Assembly (NCBI GenBank): GCA_032718865.1
Contig: JALUTQ010000037.1
Span: 248,001 to 312,000, forward strand
DNA length: 64,000 nt
From: Tilletia caries
Taxonomy: Eukaryota > Basidiomycota > Exobasidiomycetes > Tilletiales > Tilletiaceae
Reading direction: 5' to 3'
Shown here: positions 21,086 to 31,100 of the stretch, one piece after another
How positions within the stretch are numbered: the first letter of the stretch is position 1
Layout of the letters: every line of letters begins with the position of its first letter
Notes under the pieces: model-generated
The model's database searches: none
Told to the model about the DNA's origin: nothing
Seen by the model: the letters and a program-made list of their open reading frames with translations, nothing else
Program-made: the position numbers and the translations under genes

Positions 21086-22435
21086 ATGGCGAACATTGTC
21101 GAAGAAGATGAGCTGCTGCCCATCCCCAACCTCAAGATGCAGCAGGCTCTCTTCGTCCTCTCCCGCCCAGAGTCCTCATCAGAACCTCACATCCGGCAGG
21201 CAGCACAAAAGGAGCTCCTAGAAGGCATCGAGCAGGACGACATGGCCCCCTACTACGCAGCCATCCTCGAAGACCCAACCACAACACATCTCCTCACCCG
21301 CGACGACGCCCTCCTCGCCAGATTACGGACCAAGAACGACACCGAGCTCGCCAAGTTTGACGAACAGCAGAAAAAGGCGGAGGAGGAGGAAGGCGAGACC
21401 GAGATCAACGCCATCCTCAAGGCCCGCGCTTTCTACTACGCTAAGATCGGTGACAAGGCAAAAGCGGTCGCAGCGCACAAGGTCGCATACGAGAAGGCTG
21501 TCGGTCTCGGCTCCCGACTCGACCTCACCCTCACACAGGTCCGCATCGGCCTCTTCTTCGGCGACACAGAGATCACCACGGTAAACATTGCCAAGGCGAA
21601 GGAGCTCGTGGAGGAAGGTGGAGACTGGGACCGTCGGAATCGGCTGAAGGTGTACGAGGGGCTGCACTTGCTCTCCATTCGGGATTTCAAACAGGGTGGA
21701 TCGCTGTTCCTCGATGCCCTTAGCACCTTCACCGCCACCGAACTGATCGACTACAACGACTTTGTCGCTCTCACCGTCATTGCAAATATGCTCGTCCTCA
21801 AGAGAGTCGATCTCAAGAAGAAGGTGTGTATTTGGCTCGATCTGAGATGGGAGAATGGATGAATAAAGAACTGACATCTTACGTTTACAATCAGCTCATG
21901 CAAGCTCCCGAGGTTCTTCAAGTCATCGACGATATCCCTCACCTCCGAACCTTCATGACCGCCCTCCACGGCGGCGACTACGCCTCCTTCTTCCGCGCCC
22001 TCGCCGCCGTCGAACAAGCACACGTCCTCCCCTCCCGCGTGCTCAACCCACACGCACGCTACTACACCCGCGAAATGCGCATCATCGCCTACGCACAGCT
22101 CCTCGAGTCCTACAAGTCTCTCACGCTCGAGAACATGGGCGCTGCCTTTGGGGTCAGCGTCGACTTTGTCGATCGCGAGTTGGCCCGCTTCATCTCCGCC
22201 GGACGGTTGCCGGCTGTGATTGACAAGGTCAGCGGAGTGGTCGAGACGAGGAGGCCGGATACAAAGAATGCGCAGTATGCGAAAATCATCAAGGATGGCG
22301 ATGTTCTTCTGAGTGAGTTCCTGCTCTCTGCATTTATCTTCAAACCTGGCCATTCCGCGCTCCGCATCTGACATCCGTTACCTTTCCGCGTCCCCATCAG
22401 ACCAGCTCCAAAAGCTGTCAAGGACCGCATTGTAG
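21086..22435 (+). CDS. RPN7: 26S proteasome lid subunit Rpn7 (PSMD6)
   Basis: Exons 21086-21823, 21895-22312 and 22401-22435 join to 1,191 nt (396 aa); human PSMD6 is 389 aa. Family landmarks: NLKMQQALFVLSRPES near the N-terminus, AFYYAKIGDKAKAVAAHKVA, VRIGLFFGDTEITT, and NRLKVYEGLHLLSIRDFKQG. The C-terminal PCI domain reads YAQLLESYKSLTLENMGAAF and VDFVDRELARFISAGRLPAV. The last exon encodes NQLQKLSRTAL. It is part of the lid of the 19S regulator with Rpn6, its divergent neighbour. Complete and apparently functional. Confidence 0.96.
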
Positions 22436-23281
22436 ATGTCGCTCCCGGGTCCCCTTCACTCTCTGCAATCTCAGCGCAAGCATTTTCACAAGCACGTTCG
22501 CATTCCATCCGCATATACGGCTTTGGTGGCGCGTATACCAACAGTGGCAATCGCGGAGAAGGGGCGCCCAAGGTCCATTCACGTGCATGCAGCCGAATGA
22601 AACAAGATCCGCAAGAATGATGGGGCAGTTCACGCGCATGGTAAATCGCTCTGACAACTGACCGCTGATCGTTGGTTGAAAGGAACGAGAGGGTATCAGT
22701 AAGCAACAGAACACGATTCGGCAATCGTACTGCTGGGAAGAAGGAGACCCGAGGACATCAGCAGATTCCTTCACAGGAACAGAGCAAGACGTTACCCGAG
22801 CGGCGAAACAGGCCCACTGAGGAAGAAGGTGAGATCCCGAATGAGATGGGTTGCAGTCTGAGCGCGGTCCCTGACTCCATCTACACCCGCGCCGAACTAG
22901 ATGAGAAGGGGAAGGTGTCAAGGGATCGCCCGGACCGACCACTTACGTACCTTCTCATTTGACACGAATTCATGACGCGGGCGACTGGGCTGCGGCCTGC
23001 GTGCGCTGAGGACGACATCGACGCTGAAGTGGCAAGACGCATGATCGTCGCGGTCTGCAACTTGCAGCTCGGGATGGACGATGGACGGAGCAAGGCGGAC
23101 AGCGGACAGGTGGCCCGTGGCCCGTGCCGATGTGCCGATTCTCGAGAGTCGAGATCAAGGAGGTGTCCAGGTGTCTCGCTGGCGGGTTGCGACGACAACG
23201 ACATCCGACTGACCACCAACTTCGACGCGCGCGTGTGAGGCGATACAGAGCCAGTGAGCCAGTGACTACTCCGAGGACGAC
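22436..23281. other. Intergenic region, no gene recognised
   Basis: Short frames on both strands without known similarity or consistent splicing. Nothing beyond normal composition noted. Confidence 0.4.
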
Positions 23282-24726
23282 ATGGCGGGCCCGGGGCTGA
23301 CTCCCAGCGGCAACATTGTCGAGGTCAACAATGTGCCTACAGGTGAGTCTGTCGCTGATCGTGAGCTCACTGATGGTCCTTGTGGCTGAACTCTACTCAA
23401 CCTCACTCTGAAGATCACCAGCCCAATCCGCGAACCGAAGACGTCAGGATCGGTAGACTGGATGGAGTCGGCCACGAAACACGGCTCGTTCGTTATCTCC
23501 CTCCATCCCGCGAACGCATCTGCACCCTCCGCCACAAGAAGATCCTCCGCGCCCCATCGCAGGACATGAAGGAATTACACCCCCAAGCTGAAGGATTGGC
23601 ACAGTGGCCGAACTCGTTCTGGACCGCCCCCAGTGCATCGATCCGAGACGAGGCGGAGGAGAAGGAATTTGAAGGCCGAGGACAAGGATCGAGCAGCAAC
23701 AGAGCTCACACGCAGACGAAGAAGAAGTCGCCGTCAGCAAAGAGGACGGTCGCATTTCTAGATGCGAAACGCTTCGAGCCAGATGTCGGTTATCGGCCTG
23801 TCGAAGGTGACCACAAGAATGAGGGTTCAGCTTGGGCTGCTGGACCCTCCAACTATCGACAAACCAACGTCTCCATGGTACCCGCCGAGATCGAGGCTCT
23901 TCCTGAGTCCGAGGTTCTCGTCTCAACCCCGCCCCCAAATTGCGAGTACACGATCATCGCCGAAGTCCTCAGCGACTACATGCGCCACAACCAGGGCATG
24001 GCCATCGCTTTCCGCCTGCTGGGTCAGAAGATGGCTGACCGCGACTTCGACTGTAAACGGGACGTGGGGATCGTGAAGATGAAGTACATGCTCATAAAGG
24101 CTCGGAGTCACATCGGATTCGGATGGACCGATGACGCGGACGCCGGCGCCTCGTGGGTCTGGCTTTGGGATGCCGAAAAGCCATATCGGGCCCCTTCGTG
24201 TCCCACCGAGCAGTGGCAGGCCTTCCGAGCTTCCAGAAGCGGATGGGAACCGCCAGGGCTCAAGGAAGGCATGGGCAATGTTATGCGCGGCGGCGCCGGC
24301 TTGAAGCCGCCCAGAAAGGAAGCTTCGAAGGCCCACTGGGCCACGGTTGCGAGGGGCTGGGAACGGGAACGGGATTTGGGGCGAGAGGCAGAGCGGAAAC
24401 GGGAACGGGACTGGGTCGAAGAGCGTGGATCGTCTTCGCGCTCTGCCATCAGCTGTGGTCGTGAACGAGACGGGGAGCGGGATAGCAGGGCCTCGGATCG
24501 ACAACAAGATCGAGAACGGGAACAAGAAAGAGATCGAGAACGAGGGCCGCGGCACATCGACTCGGACCGAGACCGCGACCGGAGTCGTGACCGTGACCGC
24601 GACCGCAGCCGGGACGAGCGGGGACGAGACGGGCCCCGAGAAGAAGAGCGGAACTGGCGACGTGGTGGAAACGGGTCGGATTCGTACCCTGCTCGAGAAG
24701 CGGGTGCGTCGGGATTGAGGAGATAA
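23282..24726 (+). CDS. Hypothetical protein with R/D/E-rich C-terminal tail
   Basis: A two-exon model (23282-23342, 23414-24726) with a GTGAGT..AAG intron keeps one frame of 457 aa starting MAGPGLTPSGNIVEVNNVPT. I do not recognise the family. The middle holds a short hydrophobic/amphipathic segment (CEYTIIAEVLSDYMRHNQGM; SWVWLWDAEKPYRAP). The last 130 residues are highly charged and dominated by RE, RD and SR dipeptides (RERER, RDRDRSRDRDRDRSRDERG), like disordered tails of RNA-processing proteins. Other frames through the tail are also open because of its repetitive composition, so the tail frame is less certain than the exon 1-2 junction. Confidence 0.45.
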
Positions 24727-26230
24727 TGTCTCTTCTAACTTCTTCCCCCTTATCTTTATCAGATTAACATAGTCGACGGACACACACAAGGTTTCGATTT
24801 GGCCTCCTCTCCCTGAGGAACTCATGTACCTTTCCCTCCAGGACGCAAGACGCAATAATTATCGCTAATGGCCACGCTCTTCCGATCCCTCCCACCATGG
24901 TACCTCGATGGGAAGTCATCATTCTTGCGCCCAGACGAGGTGGAAGCTCAAAAGCTCAAGAATAGTTGCTGATCTTCTTCCTCCCTCCTTTCACCTTTCT
25001 GTCCCTTCCCCCTTCTTTCCCGTTCATCCTCCTTAGAACTGATTGGTGCAGCATCTCGACAGTCGACACCGAATACTTGATTCACGATGGCCGAAGTGAG
25101 TCGCTTGGTCCAGATCTCAGATCTCAGACATCACGTCCGGCATGGGTTCGTCCTGACTCAGGAACGGACAGCCAACGACGTCGCACAGCTCACGGGGCGA
25201 GTCGATGTCCCACGGGACTTGCCTTGTAAGGTACGATGAGCTGGTGCTTCGTGTAGGTAGAGGTAGGAACCCATGTGTTTCGTGTGCTCTTGTTACGAGT
25301 ATGCAACGTGACGAGGGCTGACTTCCACAGTTCCACGCCATCATCACCGTATCAAGTTCACTCCCATGCCTTGGCCTTTTGCCTTCACTTCAGTTCACAT
25401 CTTCATCTCCTTCTCATTCTAGACCGCCTCGCCGAACTCTCCCTTCCTAGATACGCATTTGCTTTCCGTTTTGCCATCGCTCTTGCTCGCTATCTCTATA
25501 GACGGCGAGCTCGTAACTCCCCGGTGTTCGACGTTTTGCTGACACTTTCTTCCTCTGTCACTTCTCAGCTCGCCCTCGTTTGGTTACTCCTCGCTCTCGC
25601 CCACTAGCCCTCCTCTCTTCCTAGGAAACCCGACTCTCGAACAGGTTATCGACCATGCCCCTCTCCGCCATACCCAAACCCTCTCGCCTTCTCCCCTCCC
25701 ATATCCCCTCTGCACAGATATCCTCCGATGTTCTATGTTCCCTCAGAACTAGTCGTCTGCTCCCTGGAAGGATGACGTTGTCATCTAACACGCTACGTTA
25801 CATGGGGGTTCGTTCTTGTCCATCAGCCGGGCCGCGCAGCGACGCACGAGGCTGGACACTGGCTCGGACTTTACCACGTCTTCGGTGGAGGCTGCAGTGG
25901 CAATGGCGACTTCGTTTCCGACACCCGTACGTTTCCGATCTCGTGAAGGATCAGAACTGATGGCAGGCCTAACTTTCTTCCTTTCCTTCTGCTCTCCCTC
26001 TCCCTCTCCAGCTCCGCAAATCATTGAGACCACCGGCTGCAGAACACTTGAGCATGACTGCGACATCCCGGAACTCATCTACGAGGAGAAGCTTCTTTGC
26101 CGCCAGGGATTCATCCTCTCTCTCCCCCCCCCCCCGGTCTGAACAGGATCTTGTTCAGCTTTGCGGTGAGTCGTCTTTCCGAGTTGCCAACCTCGATGCT
26201 CAGCCCCACTCGGTATGATTTATTCCCTCC
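24727..26230. other. Region without a confident gene
   Basis: A possible short first exon starts at 25087 (MAE, then an intron to ERTANDVAQLTGRVDVPRDL), but it does not lead into a recognisable protein. The rest is pyrimidine-rich with many small frames. Confidence 0.3.
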
Positions 26231-26244
26231 CTCAATCTTACCCA

Positions 26245-26391
26245 ATGGCTTTTTGTTTGTTCCCAGACGATCATGGTCCATGACGTATTACAAACCAATC
26301 ACGAGAAGCCTTGGATCAACAACACGACATCCTACTTCGACCTCTCGACTCGGCACGGCAACGCGATCTCAGGCTTGACCAGCCGGCGGTA
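26245..26391 (+). pseudogene. Exon fragment of a ppo-like fatty-acid dioxygenase
   Basis: Encodes NHEKPWINNTTSYFDLSTRH and then a stop at 26391. The same exon occurs at 38275 (INNTTSYSDLSTRHGND), about 50 bp nearly identical. The motif corresponds to the N-terminal part of the haem-peroxidase domain of psi-factor-producing oxygenases. Flanking exons are not recognisable, so this is a shard. Confidence 0.55.
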
Positions 26392-27360
26392 GACCCCAAC
26401 AACGCTCAAGCAGGGGAAGCAGCAACTCCGAGCGGAGGAGACGTGAAAGCCGCCGCGGTGGCGGCGACAAATTCGGATCAAAAACCCTCTTAGGACTCAA
26501 TACAAGATTGCCAGTCCCATCGCGAGCGGAAGGAGGTTTGAAGGCCCATGATGCTGGCGTCATGTGAAGGCGACTCTGGAATGGCGCTTCATGCTTCATG
26601 CTTCATGTTCGCTGGCTGTCAAGTACTGAGCGGTGGATCTGTGGCGAAACTCAGAGACGATGGGCCTCCTCGGCAGTCTGGCAAAGAAGGATCGAAGCCG
26701 GGCCCAGTCGGAGTCCGCCTGGTGTGAGCGCTGGGAAGGACAGCGAAGATGCTCACACGCTCACTCTCACAGTCGGCTTCGGATCCATGACTCTCACATC
26801 TGACTCTGACAACTGGCCTTCTCATCTTCTACAACCTCCCAACCATGTACCTCAGAACTGCATTTGCGACAGCAGGCGATTGCGACACGGCGATGCTGCG
26901 GCTCAGCGCAAGTGACGAGCCAGACTGCCGCCTGCCAGATCTGGGGAGCTCTCGACATCAAAGCCATACGACCCGACCGCGAGCCAGCGCGAGATCCTAT
27001 CGACCGTGGGCGCTGAGAGTGATCTCAATTGGTCGACAGTCGACAGTCGACAGGTGGCTGCAGCGGCCAGGCGGATCGCTTGGCATACATCGCACACCTG
27101 AGGTCGTCGCTGGATCCTCGCGATGTCGTGAAGGTGCGGAAGACGACATCCCGCCTGCCATGCCCTTCATCTGTCTCCTCCTATCCTTGGCCGCTCATCT
27201 GCTCACCCTCCCACCCTCTGTTCCCATACATAGCCCCGTGTGGACACATTTGACCCTATGCCTTCCCCAAACTTGTCTGTTCCGCAGCATCGCCTACTCG
27301 ACTCACATCTTTTGCCCTCGTTTTTTTCCCCCAAACCCCCTCTCATCCTCTCTCGCACAC
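26392..27360. other. Region without a confident gene
   Basis: Only short unsupported frames. The upstream exons expected for the GH5 gene that follows could not be found here. Confidence 0.35.
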
Positions 27361-28020
27361 TCCTTCACTCGACCTGAAGCTGTTGTTCTTCACAACGCGT
27401 TCCGGAACACGTCCTACTGGAACGGGGCGTTCCAACCACCAGTGAGCACTCGGAAATTCCACACTGATACAAGCCTCCAAAGTAGATGATTTGACCCTTG
27501 TGTTCTTTGTCCCTGCAGGAATACCAGAATGTTGTCATGGACATTCAAAGATACGCCATGATCGCTCCTGGCCAAAATGCTTGGTCGCACAACGAGCGTC
27601 TGCGATTCGTCTGCCCCCTCCGCTCGAAGCTCAGCAACTCTGCAAGGAATCTCTGGACCATCATCGGCGAGTGGACTACGGCGCCGAACGACTGTGAATA
27701 CTTGCAAACTCCAGCTGTTTTTGTTAAGCCATCGTCCCTCATCAGTCATCAGCTACTTTTCTCGTCCTTGACTCTCTCGCCGGGACTCCAGGTACGAGGG
27801 CGAGTCCGCCGGCGAACCTCGTACAGGCTCGTGCTACAAATTGACAGGCGACACCTCGCGCTTCTCGCCAGCGTACAGGTCTCTGCTCAAAGCCATGTTC
27901 GATATCCAGACCGAGCTTTACGAGGAGAAGACGTCGGGTTAGATCATGTGGACTTGGATCACCGAGAACGCTCTTGAATGATCTTTCAGGGAGGGCGTTA
28001 GGGGATGCTGGATTACCAGG
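27361..28020 (+). pseudogene. GH5 exo-beta-1,3-glucanase pseudogene, 5' truncated
   Basis: Three exon remnants align in order to fungal exo-1,3-glucanases: VVLHNAFRNTSYWNGAFQPP (about 27385-27450), EYQNVVMDIQRYAMIAPGQN through NLWTIIGEWTTAPNDC (27521-27695), and YEGESAGEPRTGSCYKLTGD through WTWITENALE (from about 27791). GEWTTA carries the nucleophile glutamate of the family. Two codons where the family has Trp read as stops: TAG at 27940-27942 and TGA at 27979-27981, so the C-terminus is lost. The signal peptide and N-terminal half are missing. Enzymes of this family remodel wall glucan outside the cell. Confidence 0.75.
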
Positions 28021-28417
28021 GGGTCGATTGGCCCTCGCTCCAGCGCCTACTGCTGGTTGTCGCCCGCCCTCTTCAGCGACTTCGAGCGGCATGGAACGCT
28101 TCAAGCTTCAAGTCGCTATGTTGTCTCCTCTTAGGACACTTCTCCGCGTTCACTCCTCTCGGTGCATGTGACAGCTCGTCTCGAGGCAGCAACACAACTA
28201 TGACCCTATACAGTCATTCACGGACAATGCTTGGAGATACAATTGGCAGTGTAGGAACTGTGGTCCGAGAAAGACAGTTGAGACTTGAGGGTGGTGGTAC
28301 AATTGTGTGTTCATCGCAATCGCTCGTTGCCCAAGGCCGCCTGAAGATGGGGAAAGGCACAGGTCAGAGGTGCATGTAAATCGATGGTGAGTAGGACAAC
28401 CTTGACCAAATGCTCAC

Positions 28418-28698
28418 CGACAGAGCCTTGAATACGACACTGAAGTCCTTATGCTGGAAGGCCTCGTTCTGAGCGAGATGCAAGTACACGTTGGAGGTCA
28501 AGTACACGTTGGAGGTCAAGGTGCCGAGCGCCATGTGCACGCCCTCCATCTTGGCGGCATCTTGCGCCAGTCCGAGGTATTTCGTCATCAGCTTCGTGGC
28601 GAAGCCGCCCTCCCACTCTCGCTCTGCCGTCGGGCTGTGCTGCATCTCCTTCAGCGCACCTGGCGCTGGACATTTCGTCTCGCTCGGCCAGCACGTTC
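28418..28698 (-). pseudogene. 3-hydroxyisobutyrate dehydrogenase, C-terminal exon
   Basis: Begins TCWPSETKCPAPGALKEM and continues EGGFATKLMTKYLGLAQDAA, matching the NAD-binding-domain-2 part of HIBADH (valine degradation, mitochondrial). An 18-bp tandem duplication repeats LTSNVY. Its splice acceptor (CTCTAAAG at 28706-28699) pairs in frame with a donor at 37029, 8.3 kb away, giving NTST-GTCWPS. The intron between them has been filled by nested transposons. Splicing over that distance is unlikely in a fungus, so the gene is called broken. Confidence 0.7.
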
Positions 28699-28709
28699 CT
28701 TTAGAGATA

Positions 28710-28862
28710 CAGCAAGATGCAAAATGTTTGGAACGCGACCCGAAATTCATGTGGAGAAAATTTTCATCCATGCGGGAAAATCAATTTTGGTTTGAAAATT
28801 TGGCCAGTCAGCCAGCACCGCACTCCCTCACTCACTCACTCACTCTCACGCACTCACTCATT
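28710..28862 (+). repeat. Tc1/mariner-like left terminal inverted repeat
   Basis: Matches the reverse complement of 30690-30824 plus 36943-36957 with few differences. The inner end is a CTCA microsatellite that differs in length between the arms. Confidence 0.8.
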
Positions 28863-28893
28863 CCATCCTCTCTCATTGATTACCTCACATAAC

Positions 28894-29145
28894 ATGGCTC
28901 GTGTTCGACGAAAACGAATCCCCACGCAGCTCAAAAAGTTCTATGTTTTGCAGAAGCGGGCTGGAAACTTAACAGCCGCTCAAGCTGCCAGCTCCGGCCT
29001 GATGTGCAAGTCGTCAGCATCGCGATTCGAGGCCGAATACGAGGAGAACGGCTCGAACGTCGGCGCTTCGACCAGCGCTGCCATATCGGCAGACAACAGC
29101 TCCATCTCGAACGTCGGCGCTTCGACCAGCGCCGCCACCCTTTAA
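28894..29145 (+). CDS. Short basic protein, possible transposase N-terminus remnant
   Basis: 83 codons starting MARVRRKRIPTQLKKFYVLQ, with an AGNLTAAQAASSG helix-turn-helix-like stretch and then a repeated NVGASTSAA tail. It directly follows the left inverted repeat, where a Tc1/mariner transposase would begin. No catalytic DDE/D domain follows. Function unproven. Confidence 0.4.
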   Translation: MARVRRKRIPTQLKKFYVLQKRAGNLTAAQAASSGLMCKSSASRFEAEYEENGSNVGASTSAAISADNSSISNVGASTSAATL

Positions 29146-29565
29146 ATCACGACGAACTTTTATTGTGATTGCCACTACTACATTTGACCAACTACACACA
29201 TAGAATCAGTCGCCTCTCCACGCTGTCGCCCCTGCAATCCCTTTCTTTGCTTCCCAATTAACCTCGCCTCCGAGCAGGCCAACAATTGTCGCTTCTCCAG
29301 ACGTGTGATGGCATTGGGGTGGATGCGACGTGTTGACGATGGGTGGCGAGGGTGCGCGCTACTGGGACGACGATGCTGCTACTGACTTCGTCTCTGCCAA
29401 CAGGATGTGTCGCGCCGCAACGGCGACGGCGACGGGAGCTGTGGTGGCATGATGCCCATACCGGACGACTCGCGCACGGAGACCTCGAAGTAGGACTGTT
29501 CAAGAACGGGGGTAAGTGCCAGCACAAGCATCCAAGGACAGGAGGAGGGAAAAGATGAACACTCA

Positions 29566-29945
29566 CGTAGATGATGGTGACAGCAAGTAGGATACCGGTC
29601 CCGCTGCCGAGGGCGCCCAGGAAGTCGGCACAGACGGAGAGAGCACCAATAGGAATGACCCGCTTGAGTTCCTTGTGCATGCTCTGTTCCCGATGACCGG
29701 CCATGACCATCCCGCTCTCCTCGAGGTGCTTGGCGACCCCCCTAGGCCCGGATCCGGAGACTTCGATCCAGGTCTTGGAGAAGAGGGCACATGCGGTGAG
29801 GGTGAAGGCGATGTAGATTGCGGTGTGGACGGGGTTTCCAATGACTTCGCGCCAGTTGAGCGGGGCGGACATGTAGTACGAGATCCCGGCGAGGGCGTGC
29901 TTCTGCGCGGACCCGTCCATGGCCTCCCATGACGAGGGAGAAGAC
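29566..29945 (-). pseudogene. SEC61 alpha (translocon) fragment inside the Tc1/mariner-like element
   Basis: Encodes [60 protein letters not shown] and [19 protein letters not shown], a close match to the C-terminal half of Sec61 alpha, the ER protein-conducting channel. About nine residues expected between KRVIP and IGALSV are missing. It starts abruptly after the aspartate aminotransferase fragment at 29946 and lacks the N-terminal half, so it is a captured fragment. Confidence 0.8.
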
Positions 29946-30455
29946 ACCAGCGCGCTCACCGTAGAGACTCATGTTCTGTTTGAGAAAGTTCACATTTAGT
30001 GACTGAAATGCACTTGAACAAGACGCGTCGGAAGGGAAAGACTCACCTTGGCGAACGACTGGCTGAGGGCGACCTGGTGACCCTCAGCGATGAAGTGTCG
30101 CAGGGCGAACGCGTCACGGTCGACGTCACCAGAGGCGAAGTCTTGGTATGCCATGTCAAAGAAGGGGAAGTGGCCCTTCTCCTGTGAGTCCGAAAAGAGA
30201 GGTTAAGCGCAAGCCATTCCACACGAGCAAACTAGAGCCGATGAGAGGAGGGACACGCACCTTGACGACTTTGCTGATCTCCTTCCACTGCTCCTGGGTA
30301 GGGTTGGGCAGGTAGATCGACTTGCTTCCTGGGAAGTGACGCGCGACGAATTCACCGCCAATTCGGAGGGCGCCGATGCCGGAGATGGACTGCGTGATCG
30401 CGACGCGGTTCTCCTTGATGGGAGCCGATTCGCGGCCGTAGGCGAGGACAATACT
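29946..30455 (-). pseudogene. Aspartate aminotransferase fragment fused to SEC61 fragment
   Basis: Exons read [73 protein letters not shown] and [11 protein letters not shown], with introns retained between them. This is the PLP-fold of aspartate aminotransferase. About 60 residues between YLPNP and TQEQW are deleted, and the catalytic Lys region downstream of SLYGERAG is replaced by SEC61 sequence. Retained introns argue for DNA-level capture. Confidence 0.78.
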
Positions 30456-30689
30456 GTGGGAAAGGGGTGCAAGTGTGAGTGTGCTGTGTGTGTATGTGTG
30501 GAAGATAAGGGGAGAGGGAAGAGACTGACACTTCTGTGCAGCGCCAAAGAGAGCGCGGTCCTCCCTAACGCTGAAGTCAACCTCGACGAGCTGTGCACCG
30601 GCAAGGAGCTGCATGATCGTCCAGGCGAGATGCCCAATTCCAGCTGGCGTGCGGCTGCTACCTATCTTCGCTGTATGCTGTACTTGGCG

Positions 30690-30824
30690 AGCTGCGAATG
30701 AGTGAGTGAGTGAGTGAGTGAGTGAGTGCGGTGCTGGCTGACTGGCCAAATTTTCAAACCAAAATTGATTTCCCCGCATAGATGAAAAATTTCTCCACAT
30801 GAATTTCGGGTCGCGTTCCAAACA
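30690..30824 (-). repeat. Tc1/mariner-like right terminal inverted repeat (inner part)
   Basis: Inverted copy of 28725-28862. It stops at CCAAACA (30824), where the Ngaro element begins; the missing 15 bases of the repeat reappear at 36943-36957. Confidence 0.8.
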
Positions 30825-31080
30825 TGTGCCGGTTGCGGAGATACGACGTTCCGTCGGCTGCACCCAAGTCGGGCGTCGAGCAGCCGAAGGCAGTGTGATC
30901 TCGGAGCGTTCCAACTCGTTGGAAAATTCTCTGCACCTCCCCCTCTCCTCTCAGCAGAAGAGGAAACGCAGATCCATCACCACCTCGTCCTCCTCGCTCT
31001 CTTCCACTGCCTCTCGGGTCCTCGACACTTCCTGAGCGTGTAACGGTCTTCGTGGAGTCAACTCCGTCTCGTTGCGTTTT
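30825..31080 (+). repeat. Ngaro A1 repeat
   Basis: 256 bp starting TGTGCCGGTTGCGGAG; two mismatches to A2. Also present at 61392 in copy 2. Confidence 0.92.
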
Positions 31081-31100
31081 GTTTTCTCTCTCACTGCTCA

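Noticed and set aside
24347..24718. Alternative frame through the R/D/E-rich tail of the hypothetical gene
   Set aside because: Repetitive codons leave several frames open; the 457-aa frame is supported by an in-phase exon 1 junction.
28800..28862. Telomere-like or functional CTCACTCA repeat
   Set aside because: It is a simple microsatellite at the inner edge of the inverted repeat, mirrored at 30700-30730.
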